DNA of 64,000 nucleotides. Source: Taxillus chinensis. Its lineage: Eukaryota > Streptophyta > Magnoliopsida > Santalales > Loranthaceae. Of the stretch, positions 55,279-64,000 are shown one piece after another. Positions within the stretch are counted from its first letter, which is position 1. Each line of letters begins with the position of its first letter. The notes beneath the pieces are model-generated. The model did not search any database and was not told the DNA's origin. It saw only the letters and a program-made list of their open reading frames with translations. Location: the NCBI GenBank assembly GCA_023512835.1, contig CM042091.1:23329506-23393505 (forward strand), written 5' to 3'. Both the position numbers and the translations under genes were made by a program.

Positions 55279-56780
55279 TGACGAACTGGTTATTTCGTGA
55301 GCGAAACCCAAGTGAGGGTTAAGCTACTGTCATTTAAATCCCTTCTCAAAATATTAATTCCCTTAACTAATGCTAAATAGAATAGCGACAAGAAAGGGGT
55401 CGATCCCACAGAGATTACCAAGTTATCTAGCTTTAACTCAAATCACCAAATTAATCTTGCTTAAAACAATGTCTTGGCAAAAACGAAATCTTTTTTTATA
55501 ACTAAAGATCTAATTTTTATTTGGTTTTCTGAATAAACAAAGAAAGCAACTTGATTTTAGGATTAAGATTCAAGGATTAAAGCATCTAGGGTCACAATTT
55601 CACCTCCCTATGTCTCTACTGGTTCATGGTATTAGGGTTGTCTGATTGAAAACATGCTAAACATAAGCCAAGGACAACAAATGGTCATTGAGGTCCTTTT
55701 AAGAGTCGTATGCCAGAATGGTCATCTAAACACGCAGACATGCAAAGCCAATAAATCATACTTGCAAAAGGATAATGATCACACCAATTACAAATAAGTT
55801 ATGAATCTCAATCCACCCCAGACTAGGGCTAAGAATACCAAGGTATACATCCAAAGATACAAATTAAGAACAGATTCATAAAACATACAAAACTCAATCA
55901 TCCAAACCCAATATTCATAAACACAGCAAAGCAACAAGGGGGCTACATTGCTCTCCTTGATTATAAGAACTAGTCACGCATGATTACAAGCAAAACCATA
56001 GCAGTGAAGCTAAACATCTTCTTCTAATCCACGCGCGCAACAAAGCTTCAAATCCAGGCTCCAAAATCCGTGATGGCTGCTGCGACGGCTGCTCTCCTAG
56101 GTCAAGGAGCAACCTCCAAATTGTGAAGCCTCTCTCTCTAAAAACGTGTAGGGGGGTCTAGGATACATAGCAGGGGGCGTGGAGGCTTTATTTATAGAGG
56201 TTGGATGGGCCTTGAGGTGTGTACCCTAGCCCATCTATCAAAACGACATAGTTTTGATAAGTGACACTTCAAACTTTAAAATCTCTATCTTCCATCCACA
56301 ATTTGGAGATGGGCCTTCAGAAACAATTGATCAACATGAAAAAACGATAGGATCGGTCCAAAAATATCTCTGCCCGTCAATTTGAACGTGATATGGTGAA
56401 TTCACGTGCAGCTCCAAATCAGCTCAAACTTCTCCCCAAGCTTCCTTGAATCCTGTAGAGGCCTGAGAAGCAAAAATATGCTTGCACGTGAAATGGGTGA
56501 ATTAACGTGAAGCTCCAAATGCTCTATAATTTCTGTGGTAGGTAGAGGACATCATTCTAAGCAACTTTTGTTCTTGCACGCCAATTGTTTGAGGCCATCT
56601 ACTATGTCAAAAGTGAGCTCCAAAATCTGCCAAAATAGCTTAAAAACGCATGTATTTGCAAATAGCATCTTCCTAGGGGTTAGAGCAAATATATATGATA
56701 TATGAAGCAATAAGTCTCTAATCATGCTCTTAAACATCCTAAATAAACACTAGAATAACGGCATAAAATACACGTTATCA
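55279..56780 (-). repeat. Athila A2 5' LTR
   Basis: 1502 bases, partner of 30771-32273. TATA box TATAAATAAA at 56187-56196 (minus); CACGTG inverted repeats upstream, one with a changed base (GCCCGTC near 56371). Confidence 0.95.
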
Positions 56781-56785
56781 CTATG

Positions 56786-57852
56786 GCATTTCCAGTCCTT
56801 CTTTGGACACTCCCTCCTAAAGTGGCCTTGCTCCCCACAGCAATGACAACCACTGGGGAGACCTCCTACCGAGCCTCCCTGTCTGCCACCGCCAAAGCTA
56901 GACTTCCCTGGGTTCACCAATGTTTGTCCCCTGCTGCGGAAGGAACTACTATCTCTCTCCTCAGTCTTAGGCCTCTTGGACCCCGAATCGCGTTCAGACC
57001 CACCTTGCAACTGGCGACCCTGATGGACCTGCCTCCCATCCTCCAGCTCCCTCTTAGCTATACGTGTTGTCTCAACAACCTCAGCATAGGTCCTCAAATG
57101 CAGAATCGCCACCCTCTGCCGAAGAGCTGGCCTAAGGCCCAAGGTGAATTTGTGGGCCTTCAGGTCCTCCTTTGCCACAGTCTCGGGGGAAAACCTACTC
57201 AGGCTCCGGAACTCCCGCTCATACTCGGGCACCGTCTTTGATCCTTGCTTCAGGCTGCCAAATTCTTCTCTCTTCTGCCATCTCAAAGATTCCGGGAAGA
57301 ACTCATCATGGAAGAGCTGTAGAAACTCCTCCCAAAACATGAACTGCACCGCACGGCTCCCCGCGACACTCAACCACCACTCCAGAGCATTCCCCTCCAG
57401 CTGCCGAATGGCCAGTCTCACCTTATCCTCCTCCCAGGGTAGGAGAAAGGAAAACACATGCTCGATCTGCCTCAGCCAGTGCTCAGCTAACACTGGTCCT
57501 CCTCCCCTTTAAATCGTGGAGGTTGTTCCTTTCGGAACCGTGTCACCACGTCATCCTCTGCACGAATCGGTATACCACGCGGAGAACCCTCATGCTCCCG
57601 GGGTAGCTCCCCCGCTGGTGGTGGCGGTGGGGGTGGCATCACCTGCTGTGCCGCCATCTCACGGCGCACCTCCTCTCGGACTTCTTGCCGGATGCCCTCC
57701 CTCAGCTCTTGGACTTCCAGCCGGATGCCTTCTCACAGTTGCGCTAGCAACAGTGCATGTCCTCCAACGGACTGCCCCGCACCTGGGCCCTCATGGGCAG
57801 ATGACTCATCAGCCACTGCCCCGGACACACGCGTCACTCTCCTCGGTGGCAT
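56786..57852 (-). pseudogene. Tekay gag, N-terminal part
   Basis: ATG at 57850-57852 (MPPRRVTRVSG), an in-frame TGA near 57738, a frame change near 57490, then the 56790-57493 frame: WLRQIEHVFSFL, NALEWWLSVAG, FLQLFHDEFFPESLRWQKREEF, and a CCHC zinc knuckle CHCCGEQGHFRREC just before the Athila insertion. Gag packages element RNA. The sequence resumes at 30765. Confidence 0.88.
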
Positions 57853-58029
57853 TCTTACTACATGAAGTAAGAAGCACAAACGTCAGAACGCGTTCGACAA
57901 CTATCGAGTTTCACTACCTCTACCCTATTATCAAGTGAAGTAGTACATGGCATCACACACATTTCACACATTGCATCAAGTGTCAAACCCACAGGGATTA
58001 GCCTCAGTGGCTCAAGTGGCTCAAGTCAC
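57853..58029. other. Junction between Tekay leader and Athila primer-site region
   Basis: Left part is Tekay untranslated leader. From about 57985 the sequence includes GTGGCTCAAGT twice in tandem, and AACCCACAGGGATTAGCCT, which also occurs in the A3 LTR at about 58164-58183. Then the Athila primer site begins. No Tekay primer site or LTR. It looks like an illegitimate recombination join with short repeats. Confidence 0.6.
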
Positions 58030-58047
58030 TCCCCGGCAACGGCGCCA
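58030..58047 (-). other. tRNA-Asp primer-binding site next to the A3 LTR
   Basis: Plus strand TCCCCGGCAACGGCGCC, complementary to the Athila primer site, three bases left of the LTR. This position fits a 5' LTR, yet the other side of the LTR is the element's 3' tail. Confidence 0.85.
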
Positions 58048-58050
58048 ATT

Positions 58051-59557
58051 TGACGGACAGATTTTTAGCCTCTCTAAAAGAGCTAGCTAATGTCGTTAAA
58101 TCTCTCTTGAAGATAATAAATTCCCTAAGTTTGCACTAAAAGAATAGCAGCAAGCAAGGAGTCGAACCCACAGGGATTAGCCTAGTTTTCTAGTTCTCAA
58201 ATCAAAGCACCCAATTACTCTTGTTCTATAAAATGTCTTGGCAAAAAGTTTTCTTTTTTAAACTAAAGATCTAATTTTTATTTGATTTTCTGAATAAACA
58301 AAGAAAGTAAACTGATTTTAGGATTAAGATTCAAGGATTAAAAACATCTAGGGTCACAATTTCACCTCCCTATGTTATCTCTACTGGTTCATGGTATTAG
58401 GGTTGTTTGATTGAAAACATGTTAAACATAAGCCAAGGACAACAAATGGTCATTGAGGTCCTTTTAAGAGTTGTATGCCAGAATGGTCATCTAAACACAC
58501 AAACATGCAAAGCCAATAAATCATACTTGCAAAAGGATAATGATCACACCAATTACAAATAAGTTATGAATCTAAATTCGCCCCAGACTAGGGCTAAGAA
58601 TACCAAGGTGTACATCCAATGATAGAATTAAGAACAGATTCATAAAACATGCAAAACTTCAATCATCCAAACCCAATATTCATAAACACAGCAAAGCAAC
58701 AAGGGGGCTACATTGCTCCCCTAGATTAAAAGATTACTCACGCATGATTACAAGCAAACACAAAGCAGAAAAGCTCAACATCTTCTTCTAATCCACGCGC
58801 ACAGCAAAGCTTCAAATCCAGGCTCCAAAATCCGCGATGGCTGCTGCGACGGCTGCGACGGCTGCTCTCCTAGGTCAAGGAGCAACCTCCAAGTCGTGGA
58901 GCCTCTCTCTCTCTCTCTAAAAACGTGTAGGGGGTCAAGGGATCATAGCAGAGGCGTGGGGGCTTGTATTTATAGAGTTTGGATGGGCTTTGAGGTGTGT
59001 ACCCTAGCCCATTTATCAAAACGGTGTAGTTTTGATAAGTAACACTCGAAACATTAAAATCTCTATCTTCCATCCACAATTTGGACATGGGCCTTCAGAA
59101 ACAAATGATCAGCATGGAAAAACGATAGGATCGGTCCAAAAATATCTCTGCACGTCAATTTGCACGTGATATGGTGAATTCACGTGCACCTTCAAATCAG
59201 CTCAAACTTCTCCCCAAGCTTCCTTGCATCTTGTAGAGGCCTGAGAGGCAAAAATAGGCTTGCACGTGAAATGGATGAATTCACGTGCAGCTCCAAATGC
59301 TCTGAAATTTCTGTGGTAGGTAGAGGACATCATTCTAAGAAACGTTTGTTCTTGCACGCCAATTGTTGAGGCCATCTACTATGTCAAAAGTGAGCTCCAA
59401 AATCTGCCAAAACAGCTTAAAAGTGCATATATTTGCATATAGCATCTTCTTAGGGGTTAGAGCAAATATATATGATATATGAAGCAATAAGACTCTAATC
59501 ATGCTCTTAAACATCCTAAATAAACAATAGAATAACGGCATAAAATGCACGTTATCA
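58051..59557 (-). repeat. Athila A3 LTR
   Basis: 1507 bases, TGACGGACAG...CGTTATCA. TATA box TATAAATA at 58967-58974 (minus), inverted CACGTG repeats with 8- and 9-base arms at 59162-59187 and 59263-59288, and the ATCAAAAC/GTTTTGAT palindrome near 59015-59036. Confidence 0.92.
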
Positions 59558-61036
59558 AATACACCACACTTGAACCATTGCTTGTCCTCAAGCAAAAACA
59601 TACAAGCATGCAAAAATAAAATAAACATGCAGTCAAACGGAAGAAAAATAAAATAACAATCAAGGAGAATCATGGTTTCCCTAAGAATGCAACTCTATCA
59701 TGATGAAATGGTAATTTAAGCATCAAAATGAGTCATAGCTTAGTTCATTCATGTCCATATCCCTAAGTCCAACAACCATGCAATATCTCCACTTAAATTT
59801 CAAATATAAGCAAGCAATCCATGGTAAAATAGCACCTAGTTTCGCTTTAAGTTCTTACCAAGGATAAGCAGCCTCACTCAAATATAATAATTCTCAAGCC
59901 TAATACCTATCAATGAACAATGGATGGAAAACTCTAACTCTACACTCGCCATCAGCTATTGATTAAGTACTTGCCAAGCAATCATGAGAGTTCCCTATTG
60001 TGCTCATCAAAGAAAACACACTCTCTATTCTACTTTATTTGAACTCACACTCTAGTCTACTAACTCAATAAAACAAAATCATGAGCTAAAGAATTGAGCT
60101 GAACACTCTCAAATAAATAAAAACTCAGCCAATGTGGCTACAAAAATAAATAATCACACATAAACATCAGGCCATTGTGGCTTTTATTTTGAATCTTTCT
60201 TTCGTTTTTTTTCTTTTTTTTGTTGTTTTTTTTAGTAATAACCTTACAAGGTTGCATTTTATGCTCTCCCTTGATGGATTATTCACTATTTTTTTTAACT
60301 CACATAACACAAAAATAAGACTGATTTTTCTAATGCATACCCCTTTCAAAATGTGATGGGCTTTTTCCACAATGTGCATCACAGCCTTTTATATTTACAA
60401 CACAACAAACAAAAATTAGGATACATAGGAAGTCAAAGTGACTTAAAGGTCTTGCATCCTAACTCCACACACCAAACACTGAGCACTAATAAGTAATCAC
60501 ATGCTTACTTGACTCCTACCATTAAATAACCAATGTTGAATGCAAGAAGAGTAGCAATTATTACCCATATCCTAAATGGCACTCAAAGGCTAAAAAGAAG
60601 CTGTTCTCATTTTTCATTTCTTTTTCACTCAACTTTAAGGGTTACTTAGGTCTATCATAGCATTTCATGCTCAGCTAATATTCAAAACTCAGCTCCAAAA
60701 ACATGGTGATATAATTCAAAAGATAAAGACATGATCAAACTAATTCAGAGGACATTTTAACTACTTTAACACCCTTATCACAACATGATACTAACATGGC
60801 ATAAAAATTAAATTTTAAGCCAATATTGCATACTTAATATCCATGTCTCCACATGCAAATCATTCAAGCAAACAACTCAAACAATCATGTAACTAAAAAC
60901 AGTTTTTTTTAAATAATTATAAATAAAACATGCAATCACAACATAAAAGACAAGCAAGTGGCTCAAGTCACTCCTCATACACCACACTTAAAATATGCTA
61001 TGTCCTCATGGTATAAAATAGGGAGTAGGAAAATAC
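59558..61036 (-). other. Athila A3 3' non-coding tail
   Basis: Same as 32274-33763 of A2, with a deletion/replacement of about 100 bases near 60345-60420. T-runs at 60207-60233. No coding signal. Confidence 0.75.
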
Positions 61037-63363
61037 TTACCTCTCAGTTGGCAAGCTGTAATAGTAGATGACATTGGCCACCATTCGTCGCACCTGAGCC
61101 ACAAAGTCAACCGACGTCTCGCCGCCCACTTCCTAAGTTTCCTTCCCTTGCAGAATAGCCATCATGTAGTAGCAAACAAAGATCCCACAGCTGAATTGGT
61201 CAGGCTGCTGAGGGATTTCCATTTCGTTGAGGTGAATAAGAGGGAGCTTATCCTGCAACAATTCTTCTTGTCTTATCGCATCCTTGATTCTTTTTATGAG
61301 CCCATGAACAAGCCATCTCTTCCTTCTGGTGAACCCTTCGCCTTGGCTTGGATCATAAAGCACCGCATGCCCTGCACTCAAATCCACACGCACCAAGACA
61401 TAGTGACGATCAATGTGCATAGGGATCAACACCTCGTGCATACCATGCCAAGGACGGTGCCCTTCATTCTGCCCATTTATACGCTGGCGCCACACACTTT
61501 TAGTCAAAGGTTGCTTCATAAAGCTCGCACAACATAATAGAGGTATACTGGGACAGTGGGTAATTATGAGGTTCAGCCTCCACAACAAAACGGATAGTCC
61601 TGCAAAACAAGTCCACCTCATCTGAATATAGATATTCATCGCCTAAAATCCTTTGAAGGACAAACGAGGTGAAGAGGTCCATGTCCCTTGCAAATCGAGC
61701 CCTTAACACCTGAGAATTAATGAAGTCTTCAAATGCTGCTTGACTTTCAGCAGATGATAAGGCTGGATTAATGATTAAATAGATAGGAGGGCCAAGAAGG
61801 TCTTCAGGTTCAGCAAGCATGTATGTACCCCAAGAGACAGGATGTATAACAGGCACAATAGCCTGAGAATATGCAGGATCAGTAAAAGGGTGCAAGGGGG
61901 AATACCCTTCTGCTGGCTTTGTCTCCTCTTGAGGCTGGAAGGGTGAATACCCTGTTGCTGGCGCTGCCTCCTCTGGGTGATAGTAGGATGGCCGAGCTGA
62001 AGGTTCTGGTTGAGGTGGATCTGCCTGGGCTGGATAAGAATCTTCAGGGGATGGAGAGGGTTCTTCATCAGATATCTCCACTATAGGAGAACGTTTTGAT
62101 GCTTTCCTCTTGCTCAAGGCCTTCCAGATTTTGCCTAGGAGGCCTTTGACTTCTTTATTGTCCTTCCTCAGGGCTTCCACCTCGCGCTGGGTTCTGGCAT
62201 TTGCCTCCCTGAGCTGCTGTGTTTCTTGCCTCCAAGCTTCGGTAGATGCAGCAGGAGGAGCTTCTGGGGCCTCCCATGCTCTAGGTGATGCATGAGCAGC
62301 TACGTCTTGGAGCCTCCCATGCTCGGTTCTAGGCTGTGAAGTAGCTTGTTGGTCTCCAGAGATGAGGGCCATTAATTCCTCAAATTGGGCACTAGTGATG
62401 TGCCCATTAGTGACTGCCCAATTGATGACCTCCACTTCGCTCACCACCTGCCCACTAATACCTTGAAAGAAATTGAAAATATCTTCTTTGTGTACATTGA
62501 ATTGCATGTACATGGCAGTGAGTCTGTATAGCGTCTGCTTCCTTTGATCCATATGAGGAGAGGTTTCCCTTGCAAAGTCAGTGGATCGCTCCACATGAAC
62601 GCTGTGCCTTGCGGGCTGTGATGGAGGAGTAACATTTGTTGCCCAATGACCTCTGGTACTGATTCCCAAACCTCCTTCAGCATGCAATACTCTTAACACC
62701 CAGTGAGAAAGAAAAGTGATGCTCTTCATGGAGGAAAAATGCAAAGCAGCCATGCTTTGAAATGTCACACACAAAAGTCTGCCATTTATCTGCTTGGATG
62801 AGTTTTTCTTCCACCATTTAAAAATGGTAGTGGCCCAATCCACATTTAGCATTTAAAAATGGTAGTGGCCCAATACACTGGTCTGAATCAACAAGCATTT
62901 CCCTACCAGGTAAGCTAGGCATCTAAATTTTCCAACAAAACCATTCTTGGTATACTGCCTTTGACTTTGAAATTTTCTAGCATAGTTGCATGCATTACCA
63001 AATTCTCCTAGGCTTAGCTGAGGGAAGCTATCACTTGGTTCAGGGAGGTTAAAGCAATGTCTAATAATTTCAGGGGTAATTCTGACATAAACCCCTTGCA
63101 CGACCCCTATCAGCTCATCCTCACTCACAGAGACAGATGCATAGAAATCTTGTAGGGCGAGTAGGAAATAACCAGTCGGGCAGATACTAACCTTTGTAAT
63201 CCCAGATTTTGAATTTTAAGAGCCACCTCTCTAGCCTGCCCGGCTACCAAGCCTCCAAAGCCTGCATATCAAGAGCATGCCCCAAGAGTATCTCCTCCTC
63301 AGGTTGGCTATCAGCACTAGGTGAGTGCACCTCCTCCTGGCCAGTCCTCCTTGTGCGCACCAT
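61037..63363 (-). pseudogene. ORF3 of Athila A3: best-preserved mobile-domain/Ulp1-like protein
   Basis: ATG at 63361-63363. A 450-residue frame (61500-62852) covers the later mobile-domain part, linker and protease start. The 61133-61639 frame has all four protease positions: His (61403-61405) in HIDRHYVLV, Asp (61352-61354) in VLYDPSQ, Gln (61205-61210) and Cys (61187-61189) in PQQPDQFSCGIFVCYY. The two frames differ by one extra base near 61515. A TAG near 61134 replaces a Trp codon seen in A1 and A2. A rearranged patch at 62815-62880 removes about 25 residues of the mobile domain. No signal peptide or membrane helix. Confidence 0.82.
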
Positions 63364-63488
63364 CTTTGGAATGAGAAAATAAGAGCAAAGAGCAGAAAAC
63401 TGAAGAGCAAGAGAGCAAAAGAGCAGAGTTCCTCTAATACTCAGATCTGGATTGATTTTGGTGTGGAAGCCTTTGAAGATGGCCTTCC

Positions 63489-63945
63489 TTTATATAGTGT
63501 GCAGAAGGAAAGATGCTCCAATTGGCTTGATACACGTGCCCCTAAATATTCAAAGTGTTCTGACCAAAATAGCCCTTGCACGTGAATTGGTTGAATTGGC
63601 ATGCAGGTCAGAATCGTCCCAAACTTTGGTGGTGGGTCCCACTTGAGCTGGCAAGCAATAGTCCCTTCTGCACGTGAATTGTTTGAAGCTTCTAGGAGGG
63701 CTAAAATCAGTATTTTGCATTTTTGAGCCTCCATATAACAGCTAGCAATTCGCGTGTAAGAGTAAACGTGATTCACATGGTCTTCATCTACCATTCTAGA
63801 AAGTTACAGCTCAAAAGGAGTTGCACGTGAATTGGGCAATTCACGTTCAAATTCAATCTGGCCCAAATTTCTCCACTGAGTTGCTTATGCATTATGGACC
63901 ATCTTTAAGTCTTGCACGTGAATTGTTTGAGCCCATCTTCAAGCA
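63489..63945 (-). promoter_or_regulatory. Internal promoter-like block before ORF3 (A3)
   Basis: TATATAAA at 63489-63496 (minus), 126 bases before the ATG. CACGTG cores lie near 63533, 63579, 63671, 63822 and 63915. Same layout as A1 and A2; the inverted pair near 63821-63846 has one changed base. Confidence 0.6.
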
Positions 63946-64000
63946 CTTTTGGGCTTCACTTGCTCCTTGCTCCTTGACTTTGACTTTAAAAACAATTCCA

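Larger units (their letters stand above)
30771..56780 (-). mobile_element. Athila-type retrotransposon A2, complete, inserted in Tekay gag
   Basis: Two near-identical LTRs (30771-32273 and 55279-56780) begin TGACGAACTGG and end CGTTATCA on the plus strand. They are flanked by CTATG at 30766-30770 and 56781-56785, a perfect 5-bp target duplication. Without the nested Sirevirus and its duplicated 5 bases, the element is 13,280 bases. Order: 5' LTR, split tRNA-Asp primer site, gag, protease, RT, RNase H, integrase, hairpin, internal promoter-like block, ORF3, non-coding tail, 3' LTR. It is the best copy for reading the family's proteins, although each frame has a few stops or shifts. Confidence 0.97.
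24960..57985 (-). mobile_element. Tekay/Del-type chromovirus (Ty3/gypsy), split by a nested insertion, 5' LTR lost
   Basis: Minus-strand order is gag (56786-57852), then after the nested Athila A2, protease, RT, RNase H, integrase with a chromodomain-like tail, polypurine tract and 3' LTR (24960-26768). The interruption at 30770/56781 falls inside the gag zinc-knuckle region and carries the A2 target duplication, so both halves belong to one element. The right end lacks primer site and LTR. Instead, at about 57985-58030, the sequence becomes an Athila primer-site region. Multiple frameshifts; not autonomous. Confidence 0.88.
58051..64000 (-). mobile_element. Athila copy A3, running out of the window
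   Basis: LTR (58051-59557), 3' non-coding tail, ORF3 (61037-63363) and the internal promoter-like block match A2 in order and sequence. pol and gag would lie beyond 64000. The LTR is a slightly diverged subtype (TGACGGACAG start). Sequence left of the LTR is a primer site rather than flanking DNA. Confidence 0.93.

Noticed and set aside
58030..58047. Part of a tRNA-Asp gene
   Set aside because: Only the last 17 bases match, next to an LTR; this is the primer-binding site, not a tRNA gene.

Overview
This is plant nuclear DNA, most likely from a eudicot. The evidence is one intact AP2/B3 transcription factor of the RAV family, plus LTR retrotransposons of three plant lineages: Athila-type Ty3/gypsy, Tekay/Del-type chromovirus and Sirevirus-type Ty1/copia. 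I cannot name the species. Apart from the RAV gene I see no intact cellular gene. Every retrotransposon reading frame is interrupted at least once, so these are annotated as pseudogenes.

Layout. 1-10358 (+): Athila copy A1, entered in gag, with broken pol, a third ORF (ORF3) and a truncated 3' LTR. 10359-10659: A-rich low-complexity sequence, probably unreliable. 10660-12495 (-): 5' end of a Sirevirus (gag start, primer site, LTR). 12496-13068 (+): Tekay LTR fragment. 13298-14351: non-autonomous hAT-like element with an 8-bp target duplication. 15358-16419 (-): the RAV gene. 16800-24340: AT-rich intergenic DNA holding a 1.36-kb solo LTR with a perfect target duplication and a minisatellite. 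24960 to about 57985 (-): a Tekay element that has lost its 5' LTR. Into its gag inserted a 13.3-kb Athila element, A2 (30771-56780, target duplication CTATG). Into the primer-binding site of A2 inserted a 12.7-kb Sirevirus (42544-55268, target duplication GGCGC). 58051-64000 (-): a third Athila copy, A3, running out of the window; its LTR has internal element sequence on both sides.

The most interesting theme is ORF3. Both the Athila elements (Ty3/gypsy) and the Sirevirus (Ty1/copia) carry, downstream of pol where an env-like gene would sit, a long ORF. It joins a plant-mobile-domain-like region to a C-terminal Ulp1/C48 cysteine-protease domain with visible His, Asp, Gln and Cys catalytic positions. 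In all three Athila copies ORF3 is preceded by its own promoter-like block: CACGTG inverted repeats, then a TATATAAA box about 125-140 bases before the ATG. That block is a diverged copy of the upstream part of the Athila LTR promoter. The same block is also collinear with part of the Tekay LTR, so one regulatory module appears in three settings.

How the parts act together: the Athila and Sirevirus elements have gag, protease, reverse transcriptase/RNase H and integrase in lineage-typical order, tRNA primer sites (tRNA-Asp for Athila, initiator tRNA-Met for Sirevirus) and polypurine tracts. The target duplications give the order of the nest: Tekay first, then Athila A2, then Sirevirus. All comparisons were made by eye within the window; no alignment or database search was run.
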